The notes beneath the pieces are model-generated. The model did no database searches and was not told the origin of the DNA. It worked only from the letters and a program-made list of their open reading frames with translations. Below, piece by piece: positions 33,393 to 42,223 of a DNA stretch of 64,000 bases. This stretch comes from Armatimonas rosea (GTDB lineage: Bacteria > Armatimonadota > Armatimonadia > Armatimonadales > Armatimonadaceae): contig NZ_JACHGW010000001.1 in the NCBI RefSeq assembly GCF_014202505.1, positions 248,001-312,000 on the forward strand, written 5' to 3'. Made by a program: the position numbers and the translations under genes. How positions within the stretch are numbered: the stretch's first letter is position 1; each line of letters begins with the position of its first letter.

Positions 33393-36203
33393 ATGAAGCG
33401 CTGTTTGCTTTTGCTCTCCCTGCTTGCGACCCTGGGGCTGCTTGCCGCCGCCTTCGCCGCTCCCGCGCCCGTGGACTACCGCCGTGAGATCCGCCCGATC
33501 CTGGCAGCCAACTGCCTGGGCTGCCACGGCGCCGACGAGCACAAGCGCTCGGCCAACCTGCGCCTGGACGAGCCCAATGCGGCGGTCGTGCCGGGCGATA
33601 TCCTGGCGAGCAAACTGGTCCAGCGGGTGCAGAGCGGGACGATGCCGCCCAAGGAGAGCGGGCACACGCTCACCCCGGCACAGAAACAGCTCCTGATGCG
33701 CTGGATCGGGCAGGGCGCCAAGTACGAAGGCCACTGGGCGTTTGTCGCACCGGCATCCCTCCCCCCGGCCCCCTCCCTTCCCCTGAGACCCAACTTCGTT
33801 GGGGGGAAGGGAGGGGGGGAACCCACCCCTCTGACTCCCCCTCTCTTCGTCCCTCGGAACGAGGGTTTCAAGCGAAGGGAGGGGGCCGGGGGGAGGAATG
33901 CCGGCAGGGATGCCAATATAGACTCATGGATTGCCGCGCGGCTCGCCAAGGAGAAGCTGACGCTCTCGCCGGAGGCCGACCGCTGGACCCTGGCGCGGCG
34001 CGTGGCGCTGGACCTAACGGGCCTGCCCCCAAGCCCCAAAGATGCCGAGGCGTTTGTGAACGACAAGGCGCCCAATGCCTATGAAAAGTTCGTGGACTCC
34101 CAGCTGGCAAGCCCGCACTTTGGCGAAAAGTGGGCGCGGGTCTGGCTCGATCTGGGCCGCTACGCCGACTCGGCGGGCTACGGCTCCGACCCGCTCCGCC
34201 CGAATCTCTGGCCCTGGCGGGACTGGCTGATCGCGGCGTTCAACAACAACAAGCCCTTCGATCAGTTCACCCTCGAAATGCTCGCGGGGGACTTGCTGCC
34301 GGGGGCCACCGACGATCAAAAGATCGCGACGGCGTTTCATCGCAATACCATGACCAACACGGAGGGCGGGACCGACGACGAAGAGTTTCGGATGGCGGCG
34401 GTGAAGGACCGGACGATCGTGACGATGCAGGCGTGGATGGGGCTGACCTTTCAGTGCGCCCAGTGCCACACCCATAAGTTCGACCCGATCTCTAAGACCG
34501 ATTTCTACCGGACCATGGCGATCTTCAACCAGACCGAGGACAATGATCGCGGCGATGAGTTTCCGACCCTGCCCGTGCTCACTGCGGCGCAGCGCGAGAA
34601 AAAACAAGCCCTGGAAAAAGAGCTTGCGGAGCTGGAGAGGCAGCGCGCCGCCGAGCCTGTGGGGAAGGCCCCGAGCGCACGCTTTGTAAGAGTCACGCTG
34701 CCTGGCACCGCGTTTCTGATGCTCGCGGAGGTGCAGGCGCTCAGCGGGAGTGAGAATGTCGCGCGCAAGGGTAAGGCGAGCCAGTCCAGCACGGACTTCG
34801 GCGGCGAGGCGGCGCGCGCCCTCGATGGCAACACCAGCGGCAAGTTCCCCGACAACACGGTCACCCACACCAAGCAGGAAAAAGACCCCTGGTGGGAGGT
34901 CGATCTGGGCGCAACCTACCCGCTCCAGAGTGTTGTGGTCTGGCCGCGCACCGATGCCCACCCTGGCATGCTCGCCAATCTGCGTGTCACGCTCTACGAT
35001 GAGAATCGCAAGGTGGTCGGGGAGCAGGGGATTCCCGGTGCGATCCTGACCGCCAAGACCGCGCTCCTCACCGACTCGCCCACGGCCCAGAAGCTCGCGC
35101 AGAAACAGGCCGAGCTAGCCGCGCTCAAGCCGATTGCCCTGCCCGTGCTGCGCGAGCTCCCCGAGGCCAAGCGCCGGGTCACCCACGCCCTAACCCTGGC
35201 CAACTTCCTCCAGCCCGAGGAGGTGGTGACTCCCGCGGGTCCGGCACGCTTTGCCCCCCCCGCCCCCAAGGAGGGGGGAGCCTGGAATCGCTTGAGCTTG
35301 GCCAAGTGGCTGGTCAGCCGCGAGAACCCGCTCACGGCGCGTGTTCAAGTGAACCGCTTCTGGGCGCAGCTCTTTGGGGTCGGCTTGGTGGAGACGGAGG
35401 AGGACTTCGGGACCCAGGGTGCTCTCCCCACCCACCCCGAGCTCCTCGACTCGCTCGCCCTCGACTTCCAGCGCGACTGGAATGTCAAGCGCCTGCTCAA
35501 GACCATCGTGATGAGCCGCACCTACCGCCAGAGCAGCAAGCTCACCCCGGAGCGGCTCGCCCGCGACCCCAAGGCCCGCCTGCTCTCGCGCTACCCGCGC
35601 CGCCGCTTAGACGCCGAGGGAATCCGTGACCAGGCGCTTCTGGTCAGTGGCCTGCTCTCCCACAAGCTCGGGGGCCCCAGTGTCTACCCGCCCCAGCCCG
35701 ATGGCCTCTGGAAAGCCGCGTTTAACGGCGAGCGGAGCTACCCCACCAGCACGGGAGAAGATCGCTACCGACGCGGCCTCTACACCTTCTGGCGACGCAC
35801 GGTCCCGTATCCCAGCATGCAGACCTTCGATGCCCCTAGCCGCGAGTTCTGCACCGTGCGCCGCCTTCCGACCAACACCCCGCTCCAAGCACTCGTCACG
35901 CTCAACGACCCGGCTTATTTGGAGATGGCGGTCGGCCTCGCCAAGCGCCTGCAGACCGAAGGCGGCACGACTCCCGCGGAGCGCGCCCGCCAAGGCCTGC
36001 GCCTCGCTCTCTGCCGCCCAGCAAACGAGGCGCAAGTCGCCCCGCTGGTCGCACTCTTTGAGAGCGAGAAGGCCCACTACGTGGCCCATCCGATGGAGGC
36101 CAAGAAGCTCACCGGCACCGAGAAAGAAGACCCCGAGCTGGCTGCGTGGACCGTGGTCGCCAATGTCCTGCTCAACCTAGACGGCGTGCTCACGAAGGGA
36201 TAA
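33393..36203 (+). CDS. Cytochrome c / DUF1549 / discoidin / DUF1553 exported protein
   Basis: This 936-aa protein has a signal peptide (KRCLLLLSLLATLGLLAAAF), then a planctomycete-type cytochrome c domain with CLGCH. DUF1549 follows (WIAARLAKEKLTLSPEADRW onward, second motif CAQCH), then an F5/8-type C (discoidin) sugar-binding domain (about 425-545; KGKASQSSTDFGGEAARALD) and DUF1553 (about 625-935). Residues about 121-174 are encoded by a palindromic repeat inserted between the heme domain and DUF1549. The DUF1501 gene follows after 5 bp. The pair probably acts on polysaccharide outside the cytoplasm; this is inferred from the discoidin domain only. The start at 33393 fits the TAGAAT box. 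Confidence 0.9.
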   Translation: MKRCLLLLSLLATLGLLAAAFAAPAPVDYRREIRPILAANCLGCHGADEHKRSANLRLDEPNAAVVPGDILASKLVQRVQSGTMPPKESGHTLTPAQKQLLMRWIGQGAKYEGHWAFVAPASLPPAPSLPLRPNFVGGKGGGEPTPLTPPLFVPRNEGFKRREGAGGRNAGRDANIDSWIAARLAKEKLTLSPEADRWTLARRVALDLTGLPPSPKDAEAFVNDKAPNAYEKFVDSQLASPHFGEKWARVWLDLGRYADSAGYGSDPLRPNLWPWRDWLIAAFNNNKPFDQFTLEMLAGDLLPGATDDQKIATAFHRNTMTNTEGGTDDEEFRMAAVKDRTIVTMQAWMGLTFQCAQCHTHKFDPISKTDFYRTMAIFNQTEDNDRGDEFPTLPVLTAAQREKKQALEKELAELERQRAAEPVGKAPSARFVRVTLPGTAFLMLAEVQALSGSENVARKGKASQSSTDFGGEAARALDGNTSGKFPDNTVTHTKQEKDPWWEVDLGATYPLQSVVVWPRTDAHPGMLANLRVTLYDENRKVVGEQGIPGAILTAKTALLTDSPTAQKLAQKQAELAALKPIALPVLRELPEAKRRVTHALTLANFLQPEEVVTPAGPARFAPPAPKEGGAWNRLSLAKWLVSRENPLTARVQVNRFWAQLFGVGLVETEEDFGTQGALPTHPELLDSLALDFQRDWNVKRLLKTIVMSRTYRQSSKLTPERLARDPKARLLSRYPRRRLDAEGIRDQALLVSGLLSHKLGGPSVYPPQPDGLWKAAFNGERSYPTSTGEDRYRRGLYTFWRRTVPYPSMQTFDAPSREFCTVRRLPTNTPLQALVTLNDPAYLEMAVGLAKRLQTEGGTTPAERARQGLRLALCRPANEAQVAPLVALFESEKAHYVAHPMEAKKLTGTEKEDPELAAWTVVANVLLNLDGVLTKG
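33752..33914. repeat. Composite family B repeat inside the DUF1549/1553 gene
   Basis: Perfect 9-bp terminal inverted repeats GGCATCCCT (33752-33760) and AGGGATGCC (33906-33914) bound two head-to-head hairpins rich in CCCTCCCTTC. The right half, read on the minus strand, matches 28917-29000 closely. The 163-bp element is translated in frame as about 54 Pro/Gly/Arg-rich residues. Confidence 0.8.
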
Positions 36204-36208
36204 TTGTC

Positions 36209-37690
36209 ATGACCGAACTAGAACTACTACAAGCCCGCGCGATGTCGCGGCGGACGTTTTTTGGCAAGACAGGCCTCGGGCTGGGCGCACTGGCGCTCGC
36301 CGGTATAGAAGCCCAAGCCACCCCCTCTCGTCCCTGCGAAGCAGGAACACCCAGAGGGTACCCGGCGAGAGGGGGTCGCGAGGAACGAGCGGGGGGAGTG
36401 CCTGGGGCGAGAGCCAAGGCCGTGATCTACCTGCACATGTCCGGCGCTCCACCATCGCTGGACCTCTTTGACTACAAGCCCAAGCTAACCGAGCTCCACA
36501 TGCAAGACTGCCCGGACTCGTATCTCAAAGGAGAGCGGCTCGCTTTTATCAAGGGCAAGCCCAAGCTCCTCGGCTCGCCACACAAGTTCAAGCAGTACGG
36601 CCAGACCGGGGCCTGGGTCTCGGATGTCTTGCCGCACACGGCCAGCATCGCCGATGAGCTGGCAGTCATTCACTCGATGTGCACCGAGCAGTTCAACCAT
36701 GCGCCCGCCGAGCTCTTTTTGTACACCGGCAACGCCTTTCCCGGTGGCGCGGCGATGGGCTCGTGGATGACCTACGGGATCGGCTCGGCCAACAAGGACC
36801 TGCCCGGTTTTGTCGTGCTGCTCTCGGGTGGCACCGACCCCACAGGGGGCAAGAGCCTCTGGTCCAGTGGGTTTCTGCCCAGCATTCACCAGGGGGTCCA
36901 GTGCCGCTCCGCAGGCGACCCGATCCTCTACCTCTCCGACCCGCCGGGAATGGATCGGCAGACACGGCGGCGCAGCCTGGATGCCCTCGAAAAACTCAAC
37001 CGGCAAGAGGCGGCGGCGCTCGGTGACCCGGAGACCGTCACGCGCATCTCGCAGTACGAGCTGGCCTACCGCATGCAGCTCTCCGTACCGGAGCTGATGG
37101 ATATCAAGAAAGAGTCCCAGGCAACCCTCGAGATGTACGGCGCGAAGCCAGGCGAGTCAAGTTTTGCGAATAACTGTCTTTTAGCACGAAGGCTTGTGGA
37201 GAAAGGCGTCCGCTATGTCCAGCTCTACGACTGGGGCTGGGACATCCATGGCACGGGGCCGGGCGATGACCTCATGACCGCGCTTCCGGGCAAGTGCCGT
37301 GACACGGACAAGGCGTGTGCCGCGCTGATCAAGGACCTCAAGCAGCGCGGGATGCTCGACGATGTCTTGGTGGTCTGGGGCGGGGAGTTTGGCCGCACCC
37401 CCATGAACGAGGCGCGCGGCGGGAGCAAGTTCCTCGGCCGCGACCACAACCCCAATTCCTTTACGATCTGGATGGCGGGTGGCGGCACCAAGCCCGGTAT
37501 CTACGGCCAGACCGATGAGCTGGGCTACAAGGTGGTGGAGAATAAAATGACCATCCGCGACCTTCAAGCCACGATCCTAGACCGTGTCGGCCTCGATCCC
37601 TACAAGCTCCACTACGATTATCAGGGCCTCGGAAACCGCCTGATCGGCCCCACCGACGAAGGCCGCGTGATTGCGGCACTGAAAAAATAA
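36209..37690 (+). CDS. DUF1501 protein, Tat-exported, partner of the 33393 gene
   Basis: This 493-aa DUF1501 protein has a Tat signal (MSRRTFFGKTGLGLGALALA, residues 12-31), then a repeat-encoded stretch (about 38-66) exactly behind the expected cleavage site. The family core follows: AVIYLHMSGAPPSLDLFDYK, CLLARRLVEKGVRYVQLYD, WGGEFGRTPMNEARGG, FLGRDHNPNSFTIWMAGGG. The ATG at 36209 was chosen for the GAAGGGA site before it and for a complete Tat signal. It lies between its DUF1549/1553 partner and an M28 peptidase gene (1 bp away). Confidence 0.92.
   Translation: MTELELLQARAMSRRTFFGKTGLGLGALALAGIEAQATPSRPCEAGTPRGYPARGGREERAGGVPGARAKAVIYLHMSGAPPSLDLFDYKPKLTELHMQDCPDSYLKGERLAFIKGKPKLLGSPHKFKQYGQTGAWVSDVLPHTASIADELAVIHSMCTEQFNHAPAELFLYTGNAFPGGAAMGSWMTYGIGSANKDLPGFVVLLSGGTDPTGGKSLWSSGFLPSIHQGVQCRSAGDPILYLSDPPGMDRQTRRRSLDALEKLNRQEAAALGDPETVTRISQYELAYRMQLSVPELMDIKKESQATLEMYGAKPGESSFANNCLLARRLVEKGVRYVQLYDWGWDIHGTGPGDDLMTALPGKCRDTDKACAALIKDLKQRGMLDDVLVVWGGEFGRTPMNEARGGSKFLGRDHNPNSFTIWMAGGGTKPGIYGQTDELGYKVVENKMTIRDLQATILDRVGLDPYKLHYDYQGLGNRLIGPTDEGRVIAALKK
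36320..36403. repeat. Palindromic repeat inside the DUF1501 gene
   Basis: ACCCCCTCTCG (36320-36330) and CGAGAGGGGGT (36366-36376) are a perfect 11-bp inverted pair around smaller hairpins. A GC-rich tail runs to about 36403. The insert is translated in frame directly after the Tat signal. Confidence 0.65.
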
Positions 37691-37691
37691 C

Positions 37692-38954
37692 ATGCACTCT
37701 CGACAAGACAATACGCAGCGGCTCCTTGCTGCGGCGCTCTCCTCGGACTTTGGCTACCAGCGCCTGGGCTATCTCTGCGATCGGATCGGCAATCGTTTGT
37801 CGGGCTCGAAGGGGCTGGAGCGCGCGGTGAGCTGGGCGGAGAGCGAGCTGCGCCGCGATGGGCTGGAGGGCGTGCGTGCCGAGCCGGTGCTCGTGCCCAA
37901 GTGGGTGCGGGACAAGGAGAGCGCGGTCTTGGTCTCGCCGGAGAAGCGCCCGCTGGTGATGCTGGGGCTGGGCGGCAGTGTCGGGGGGCGGGTAAAAGCG
38001 CCCGTGCTGGTGGTCGAGAGCTTCGATGGGCTCATGGCGCGGGCGGGCGAGGTGCGCGGGAAGATTGTCTGCTTCAACGTGCCCTTTACCAGCTACGGCG
38101 CGACCGTGCGCTACCGGACCTCGGGCGCAAGCGAGGCGGCAAAGCTCGGGGCGGTAGGCGTCCTGGTGCGCTCTGTCGGGCCGACCAGCCTGCGAACGCC
38201 CCACACGGGGGTGATGAGCTACACCGACGGTATCGCTAAGATTCCTGCGGCGGCGATCACGATCGAGGATGCCACCCAGCTCGCGCGGATGCAGGCGCGG
38301 GGAGAGAAGCCGGTGGTGGAGCTCTCTATGCAGGCACACTTCGAGAAAGACGCCCGCTCGGCCAACGTGCTCGGGGAGTGGCGGGGGCGCGAGAGGCCCG
38401 AGGAGATCGTGCTGGTGGGCGGGCACCTGGATAGCTGGGACGTGGGACAAGGTGCCCACGACGATGGCGGGGGGTGCATTGTGAGCTGGGAGGCGGTGCG
38501 GCTACTCAAGGCGCTCAACATTCGGCCCCGGCGGACGGTGAGAGTCTGTCTGTTTACCAATGAGGAGAACGGCTCGCAGGGCGGCAAGGCCTACGCCGAG
38601 GCGCACAAGTCCGAGAGGCATGTCCTGGCGATCGAGACCGATGGCGGCGTGGACACTCCCACGGGCTTTGGCCTCACGACAAAGACCCCCGGCGGGTTGG
38701 AGCGGGCGCGGGAGGTGACGAAGCTCCTCGGGCTGGAGCTCAAAGAGGGCGGCGGGGGCGCGGATATCGGCCCGATTGGCACCGCCACCGGCTGCCCGAC
38801 CATGGGGCTCCTCAACGACATGAGTGTCTACTGGAATATCCACCACACGCCTGCCGATACCTTCGATAAGATCAACCCCAAGGCGCTCCAGAAGTGCATC
38901 GCCGCCGTGGCCGTGATGGCCTACTCCGCGGCGGAGCTCGACGGCACACTCTAG
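37692..38954 (+). CDS. M28 family zinc aminopeptidase
   Basis: This 420-aa protein has a PA-type insert (about 95-215) and an M28 peptidase core. Zinc ligands are H245 and the bridging D257 in GGHLDSWDVGQGAHDDGGG, followed by FTNEENGSQGG with the catalytic Glu pair and a further His in WNIHHTPADTFDKI. It resembles plasma glutamate carboxypeptidase-like aminopeptidases. No signal peptide is visible, although relatives are usually exported. It ends the 33393-38954 operon, starting 1 bp after the DUF1501 stop. Confidence 0.88.
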   Translation: MHSRQDNTQRLLAAALSSDFGYQRLGYLCDRIGNRLSGSKGLERAVSWAESELRRDGLEGVRAEPVLVPKWVRDKESAVLVSPEKRPLVMLGLGGSVGGRVKAPVLVVESFDGLMARAGEVRGKIVCFNVPFTSYGATVRYRTSGASEAAKLGAVGVLVRSVGPTSLRTPHTGVMSYTDGIAKIPAAAITIEDATQLARMQARGEKPVVELSMQAHFEKDARSANVLGEWRGRERPEEIVLVGGHLDSWDVGQGAHDDGGGCIVSWEAVRLLKALNIRPRRTVRVCLFTNEENGSQGGKAYAEAHKSERHVLAIETDGGVDTPTGFGLTTKTPGGLERAREVTKLLGLELKEGGGGADIGPIGTATGCPTMGLLNDMSVYWNIHHTPADTFDKINPKALQKCIAAVAVMAYSAAELDGTL

Positions 38955-39028
38955 GCTCGAAAATCTCATGCAACCTTGCGGCCCGCTTGTGCGTCTGATT
39001 TGTGAAAAAAAGTACAAAGTAAAACAGG

Positions 39029-39034
39029 TAAACT
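39029..39034 (+). promoter_or_regulatory. Leaderless -10 box of the NDH-2 gene
   Basis: TAAACT ends 7 nt before the ATG at 39042. The 87-bp gap before it is otherwise A-rich without visible genes. Confidence 0.6.
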
Positions 39035-39041
39035 AACGACC

Positions 39042-40325
39042 ATGAGCGAAGCGAGTACACGACCCAAAGTGGTGATTGTCGGGGGGGGATTTGGCGGGTG
39101 CGCCGCAGCCAAGGGCCTCAAAGATGCCCCCGTGGACGTGCTGGTTCTGGACAAGACCAACCACTATGTCTTCCAGCCGCTGCTCTACCAGGTGGCGACC
39201 GCCGCGCTGGCTCCCACGGAGATCACCTACCCGATCCGCACGATCCTGCGCAAGCAGAAAAACGCGACTGTCTGGCTGGCCGAGGTGACCGGCGTGGACG
39301 TGAACGCAAAGATCCTCTCCACAGCGGAGGGCAAGACGATCCCCTACGACTACCTCATCCTGGCCTGCGGGGCGCGCCATAGCTACTTTGGCCGCGATGA
39401 CTGGGAGCCGCTCGCGCCGGGCCTCAAGACTCTAGGCGATGCCCTGGAGATGCGCCAGCGCTTTCTGATGGCCTTTGAGGAAGCGGAGAAGTGCGACGAT
39501 CCCGCGCTCCAGCAGGCGTGGCTGACCTTTGTGATTGTCGGGGGCGGCCCCACGGGCTGTGAGCTGGCGGGGGTCTTGCCCGAGATCGCCAAGAAGGCCC
39601 TGCGCCCGGACTTTCGGCGCGTCGATCTGTCAAAAACGCGCATTCTTCTGATCGAGAACAGCCCCTGCATCCTCAACGCCTTCCCCGAGGACCTTGCCCA
39701 GCACGCCCAAAAAGACCTCCAGCGCCTTGGGGTAGAAGTTCGCAACGGCGTCAAAGTCACCGATATCCGCCCCGACGGCGTCACTCTCTCGTCGGGGGAG
39801 GAGATTCCCGCGCGCACGGTGTTCTGGGCGGCTGGCAACAAGGCCGCACCGGTCGGGGGGAGCCTCGGGGTGCCCACGGACCGCGCCGGCCGCGTGGTTG
39901 TCGAGCGCGATCTCTCCATCCCCGGCCACCCCGAGGTCTTCGTGGTCGGTGACATGGCCCAGGCCGCCCTCCGCGACTCCAGCGGCGAGCCGGTCGAGGG
40001 CAAGCTCGTCCCCGGTGTCGCCCAGGGCGCGGTGCAGGGCGGGGCGTGTGCCGCGCGCAATGTCATCCGCCGCGTCAACCACCACCCCACGGAGCCCTTT
40101 AAGTACCAGAACCTCGGCGACCTGGCCGTGCTGGGGCGCGGTGCCGCGATTGGAAACCTCCCGGGCCTGAAGCTCAAGGGCTACCCCGCCTGGCTCTTCT
40201 GGCTCTTTGTGCACGTCCTCAAGCTGGTTGGCTACCGCAACCGCCTGAACGTCCTGCTAGAGTGGGCCTACGCCTATCTTACCTACCAACGCGGCGCAAG
40301 GCTTATCAGCAACCGCAAGCGCTAA
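39042..40325 (+). CDS. Type II NADH dehydrogenase (NDH-2-like flavoprotein)
   Basis: This 427-aa FAD protein oxidises NADH and passes electrons to quinone without pumping protons. The FAD-binding motif is VVIVGGGFGGCAAAKGL near the start; the NADH-binding motif is FVIVGGGPTGCELAGVL (about residue 165). It also has FQPLLYQVATAALAPTEITY, typical of NDH-2, and a second FAD motif VFVVGDMAQAAL. Hydrophobic helices near the C-terminus (about 375-410) fit membrane attachment. It is a single-gene unit that overlaps the convergent small gene by 4 bp. Confidence 0.9.
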   Translation: MSEASTRPKVVIVGGGFGGCAAAKGLKDAPVDVLVLDKTNHYVFQPLLYQVATAALAPTEITYPIRTILRKQKNATVWLAEVTGVDVNAKILSTAEGKTIPYDYLILACGARHSYFGRDDWEPLAPGLKTLGDALEMRQRFLMAFEEAEKCDDPALQQAWLTFVIVGGGPTGCELAGVLPEIAKKALRPDFRRVDLSKTRILLIENSPCILNAFPEDLAQHAQKDLQRLGVEVRNGVKVTDIRPDGVTLSSGEEIPARTVFWAAGNKAAPVGGSLGVPTDRAGRVVVERDLSIPGHPEVFVVGDMAQAALRDSSGEPVEGKLVPGVAQGAVQGGACAARNVIRRVNHHPTEPFKYQNLGDLAVLGRGAAIGNLPGLKLKGYPAWLFWLFVHVLKLVGYRNRLNVLLEWAYAYLTYQRGARLISNRKR

Positions 40326-40645
40326 GGGGTGACTGTCAGGCTTCCCAGAGGCCAGCGGAAGAGGGAGCGCTCTAGTGCTTGGCGGATGCGCTCGCCGGGC
40401 ACGGTACTCACTTCGAAGTAGTCTTGGCAGGCAATCGAGAGCTGGGTGACTCCCTCATCGGAGCTTGCGGCGTGGAGTCGCTCGGGGCTCAGTGGGCTAC
40501 CGAGCGCTTCAGAGAGCACCTCTTGCCAGTCCTGGGGCGCGGCTTCCGCAAACTCTGACACTCCCCCGAACGCTTCACAAAAACACTCCCCAACTGCTGA
40601 GAGAAAATAGAGATAGTCCGTATCGTATCGCTTGGCATCACTCAC
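40322..40645 (-). CDS. Hypothetical 107-aa protein
   Basis: This small acidic protein starts SDAKRYDTDYLYFLSAVGEC (after the initiator Met) and contains EAAPQDWQEVLSEALGSPLS. I recognise no family. It starts with GTG at 40645, overlapping the stop of the upstream gene by 8 bp, so translation is coupled. It and the 214-aa gene form one operon. It could be a partner protein of that gene's product. Confidence 0.5.
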   Translation of the reverse strand: MSDAKRYDTDYLYFLSAVGECFCEAFGGVSEFAEAAPQDWQEVLSEALGSPLSPERLHAASSDEGVTQLSIACQDYFEVSTVPGERIRQALERSLFRWPLGSLTVTP

Positions 40646-41282
40646 CGACGGAGTATACCTTGCCTTTGCCCGGGGCGACGATCTGTTTCTTGTGCTGGTT
40701 GGCGTAGCGCAGGGCGGCGATAAAGTTGATGTGCGGGTCGGCGATAAACTCTCCGGGGTAGAGGTCGGGGAGGAGCCGTAGGAACGGGGTTCCGTTTCGC
40801 CCGCCCGCCTCGACCGTGTGGAAGAGATAGCCCATCGCCGTGCCTGCCCTGGGGAGCGAGCCATCCGGGAGCGGCGCGACCTCCGGGGCGTGGGTTTCGT
40901 CGGGGGGCGTGGGAAGGGGCAGGAGAATGCGCGCGGTGGGGCGGGCATCGCTGGGCAGGCTAAAGCGCTTCTTGACCATGGGCGGGATGCTCACGCCATC
41001 GAAGAGCCAGAGCTGGCCCTCGGTGACCATGTCGCTGGTCTGGGTTAGCTCCCCCCCAATCTCATCGCGTGCCGCGGTCGCGGTTGCCCAGACCCCCTTT
41101 TGCCAGAGAAGCAAGGGTAGGGGCTGGGCGAGGGCGTGCTTGAGCGCGTGGACATAGCCCTCGGCGCGGGTGCTGCGTGCCTTGGCCCAGGTGGAGAGGG
41201 TCAGTACCTCGCTCTCGTGACTCTGGAGTGCGTCCTCCAGCTCACGGCGGAGCGCGACGGCGAGTTCCGGCATGATTAGCAT
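40638..41282 (-). CDS. Hypothetical 214-aa protein
   Basis: This soluble protein is of no recognised family. The first half is helical (ALRRELEDALQSHESEVLTL, YVHALKHALAQPLPLLLWQK); the second has strands with LPDLYPGEFIADPHINFIAA. The start at 41282 (MLIMPELAV) was chosen over the Met at residue 4 because TAGAAT lies 6 nt upstream of it. It is first in a two-gene operon with the 107-aa gene. Confidence 0.55.
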   Translation of the reverse strand: MLIMPELAVALRRELEDALQSHESEVLTLSTWAKARSTRAEGYVHALKHALAQPLPLLLWQKGVWATATAARDEIGGELTQTSDMVTEGQLWLFDGVSIPPMVKKRFSLPSDARPTARILLPLPTPPDETHAPEVAPLPDGSLPRAGTAMGYLFHTVEAGGRNGTPFLRLLPDLYPGEFIADPHINFIAALRYANQHKKQIVAPGKGKVYSVGE

Positions 41283-41288
41283 GGCACT

Positions 41289-41294
41289 ATTCTA
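41289..41294 (-). promoter_or_regulatory. Leaderless -10 box of the 214-aa gene
   Basis: TAGAAT ends 6 nt before the ATG at 41282. Confidence 0.6.
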
Positions 41295-41299
41295 CCCAG

Positions 41300-42181
41300 C
41301 TAGCCGCCGGTCGTCGCGAAGTAGTGCGCAAAAAACGCCTCCACCTCGACTGTCTTTGCAATGGTATGGGGGCCATCGGGGTGCGCCTGCCAGCGGGTCA
41401 GCCCCTCCAGCGCTCCCGGCTCGATCACCGGGGTGACCGTCCCCTGCTCGTAGCCACAGAGCTCAGGGGCAAAGAGCAGCGCGGCGGCGAGCGGATCGTG
41501 GAAGGTCAGGTGGTCGGCGCGGTGGAACCAGACCTCGGCCATCCCTAGGGTTGCCGCGAGCGCACCGCCCGCGGCGGCGAAGCGCTCCCGAACCGGCGCG
41601 GCGGGCAGGACACACTGCAGGGTGACATCCAGCCCCACCGAGAGCAGCTTCCCCGCCCCGTGCTTGTAGGTCAGCGCCGTGGCGATTGGGTCCAGAAAGG
41701 CGTTCCACTCACGCGCACCCGGCCCGCCGCTCACAAAGCGCCCGCACATCAGCACGATTTTCTTGAGCAGACCGGGCAGCTCCGGGTCGGCGGCGAAGAG
41801 AGTCCCGATATTGGTCAGCGGCCCCACCGCGAGCAGCGTGATCTCGCCCGGCCGGGAGCGGATGGTGTTGCGCAGGAACTCCAGCGCGCCAAAGCCCGTG
41901 GGGTAGTCCTTTCGGTGGGGCAGGCCCTCGATCGCGGCGTACTGCGCCACGCCCTGCTCGGTGCCGTGGAGCAGAGGCCCAGCGAGCCCCGCGTGGATCG
42001 GAATATCGCCCCGGCCCGCCGCCCGGCAGATCACCTCGCAGAGCGCCGCGCGCTTTGCCGTGTCTCCGGTCGCCGTGGTGACGCCCACAAGCTCACAGTC
42101 TTTCTGGCAGAGCAAGTAGGCCAGCGCCACGGCATCGTCGATATCGTTGCCGATATCGGTGTCAAAGAGGACGGGTGTCAT
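41300..42181 (-). CDS. Nucleoside hydrolase (inosine-uridine preferring type)
   Basis: This 293-aa enzyme has an intact Ca2+ motif DTDIGNDIDDAVAL (residues 7-20), then LLAVGPLTNIGTLFAADPEL and VLMCGRFVSGGPGAREWNAF, and an Asp near the end in FHDPLAAALLFAP. It cleaves nucleosides to base and ribose. It is the catalytically complete relative of the degenerate protein at 3848-4669. A palindromic repeat lies 8 nt before its ATG, and its AGGGGG end may serve as the ribosome binding site. Confidence 0.9.
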   Translation of the reverse strand: MTPVLFDTDIGNDIDDAVALAYLLCQKDCELVGVTTATGDTAKRAALCEVICRAAGRGDIPIHAGLAGPLLHGTEQGVAQYAAIEGLPHRKDYPTGFGALEFLRNTIRSRPGEITLLAVGPLTNIGTLFAADPELPGLLKKIVLMCGRFVSGGPGAREWNAFLDPIATALTYKHGAGKLLSVGLDVTLQCVLPAAPVRERFAAAGGALAATLGMAEVWFHRADHLTFHDPLAAALLFAPELCGYEQGTVTPVIEPGALEGLTRWQAHPDGPHTIAKTVEVEAFFAHYFATTGG

Positions 42182-42189
42182 GTTGTCAA

Positions 42190-42219
42190 CCCCCTAACCC
42201 CCGCCTAGCGGGGGGACAA
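42190..42219. repeat. Half-copy of repeat family A
   Basis: It shares CCCCCTAACCCCCGC and GCGGGGGGACAA with 1291-1320. The hairpin CCCCCGC/GCGGGGG sits 8 nt from the start of the nucleoside hydrolase gene, in its leader on the minus strand. Confidence 0.7.
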
Positions 42220-42223
42220 GTTA

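Noticed and set aside
35262-35282. Further repeat insert in the DUF1553 part of the 33393 protein
   Set aside because: CCCCCCGCCCCCAAGGAGGGGGG is weakly palindromic, but too short and without matching copies to be counted.
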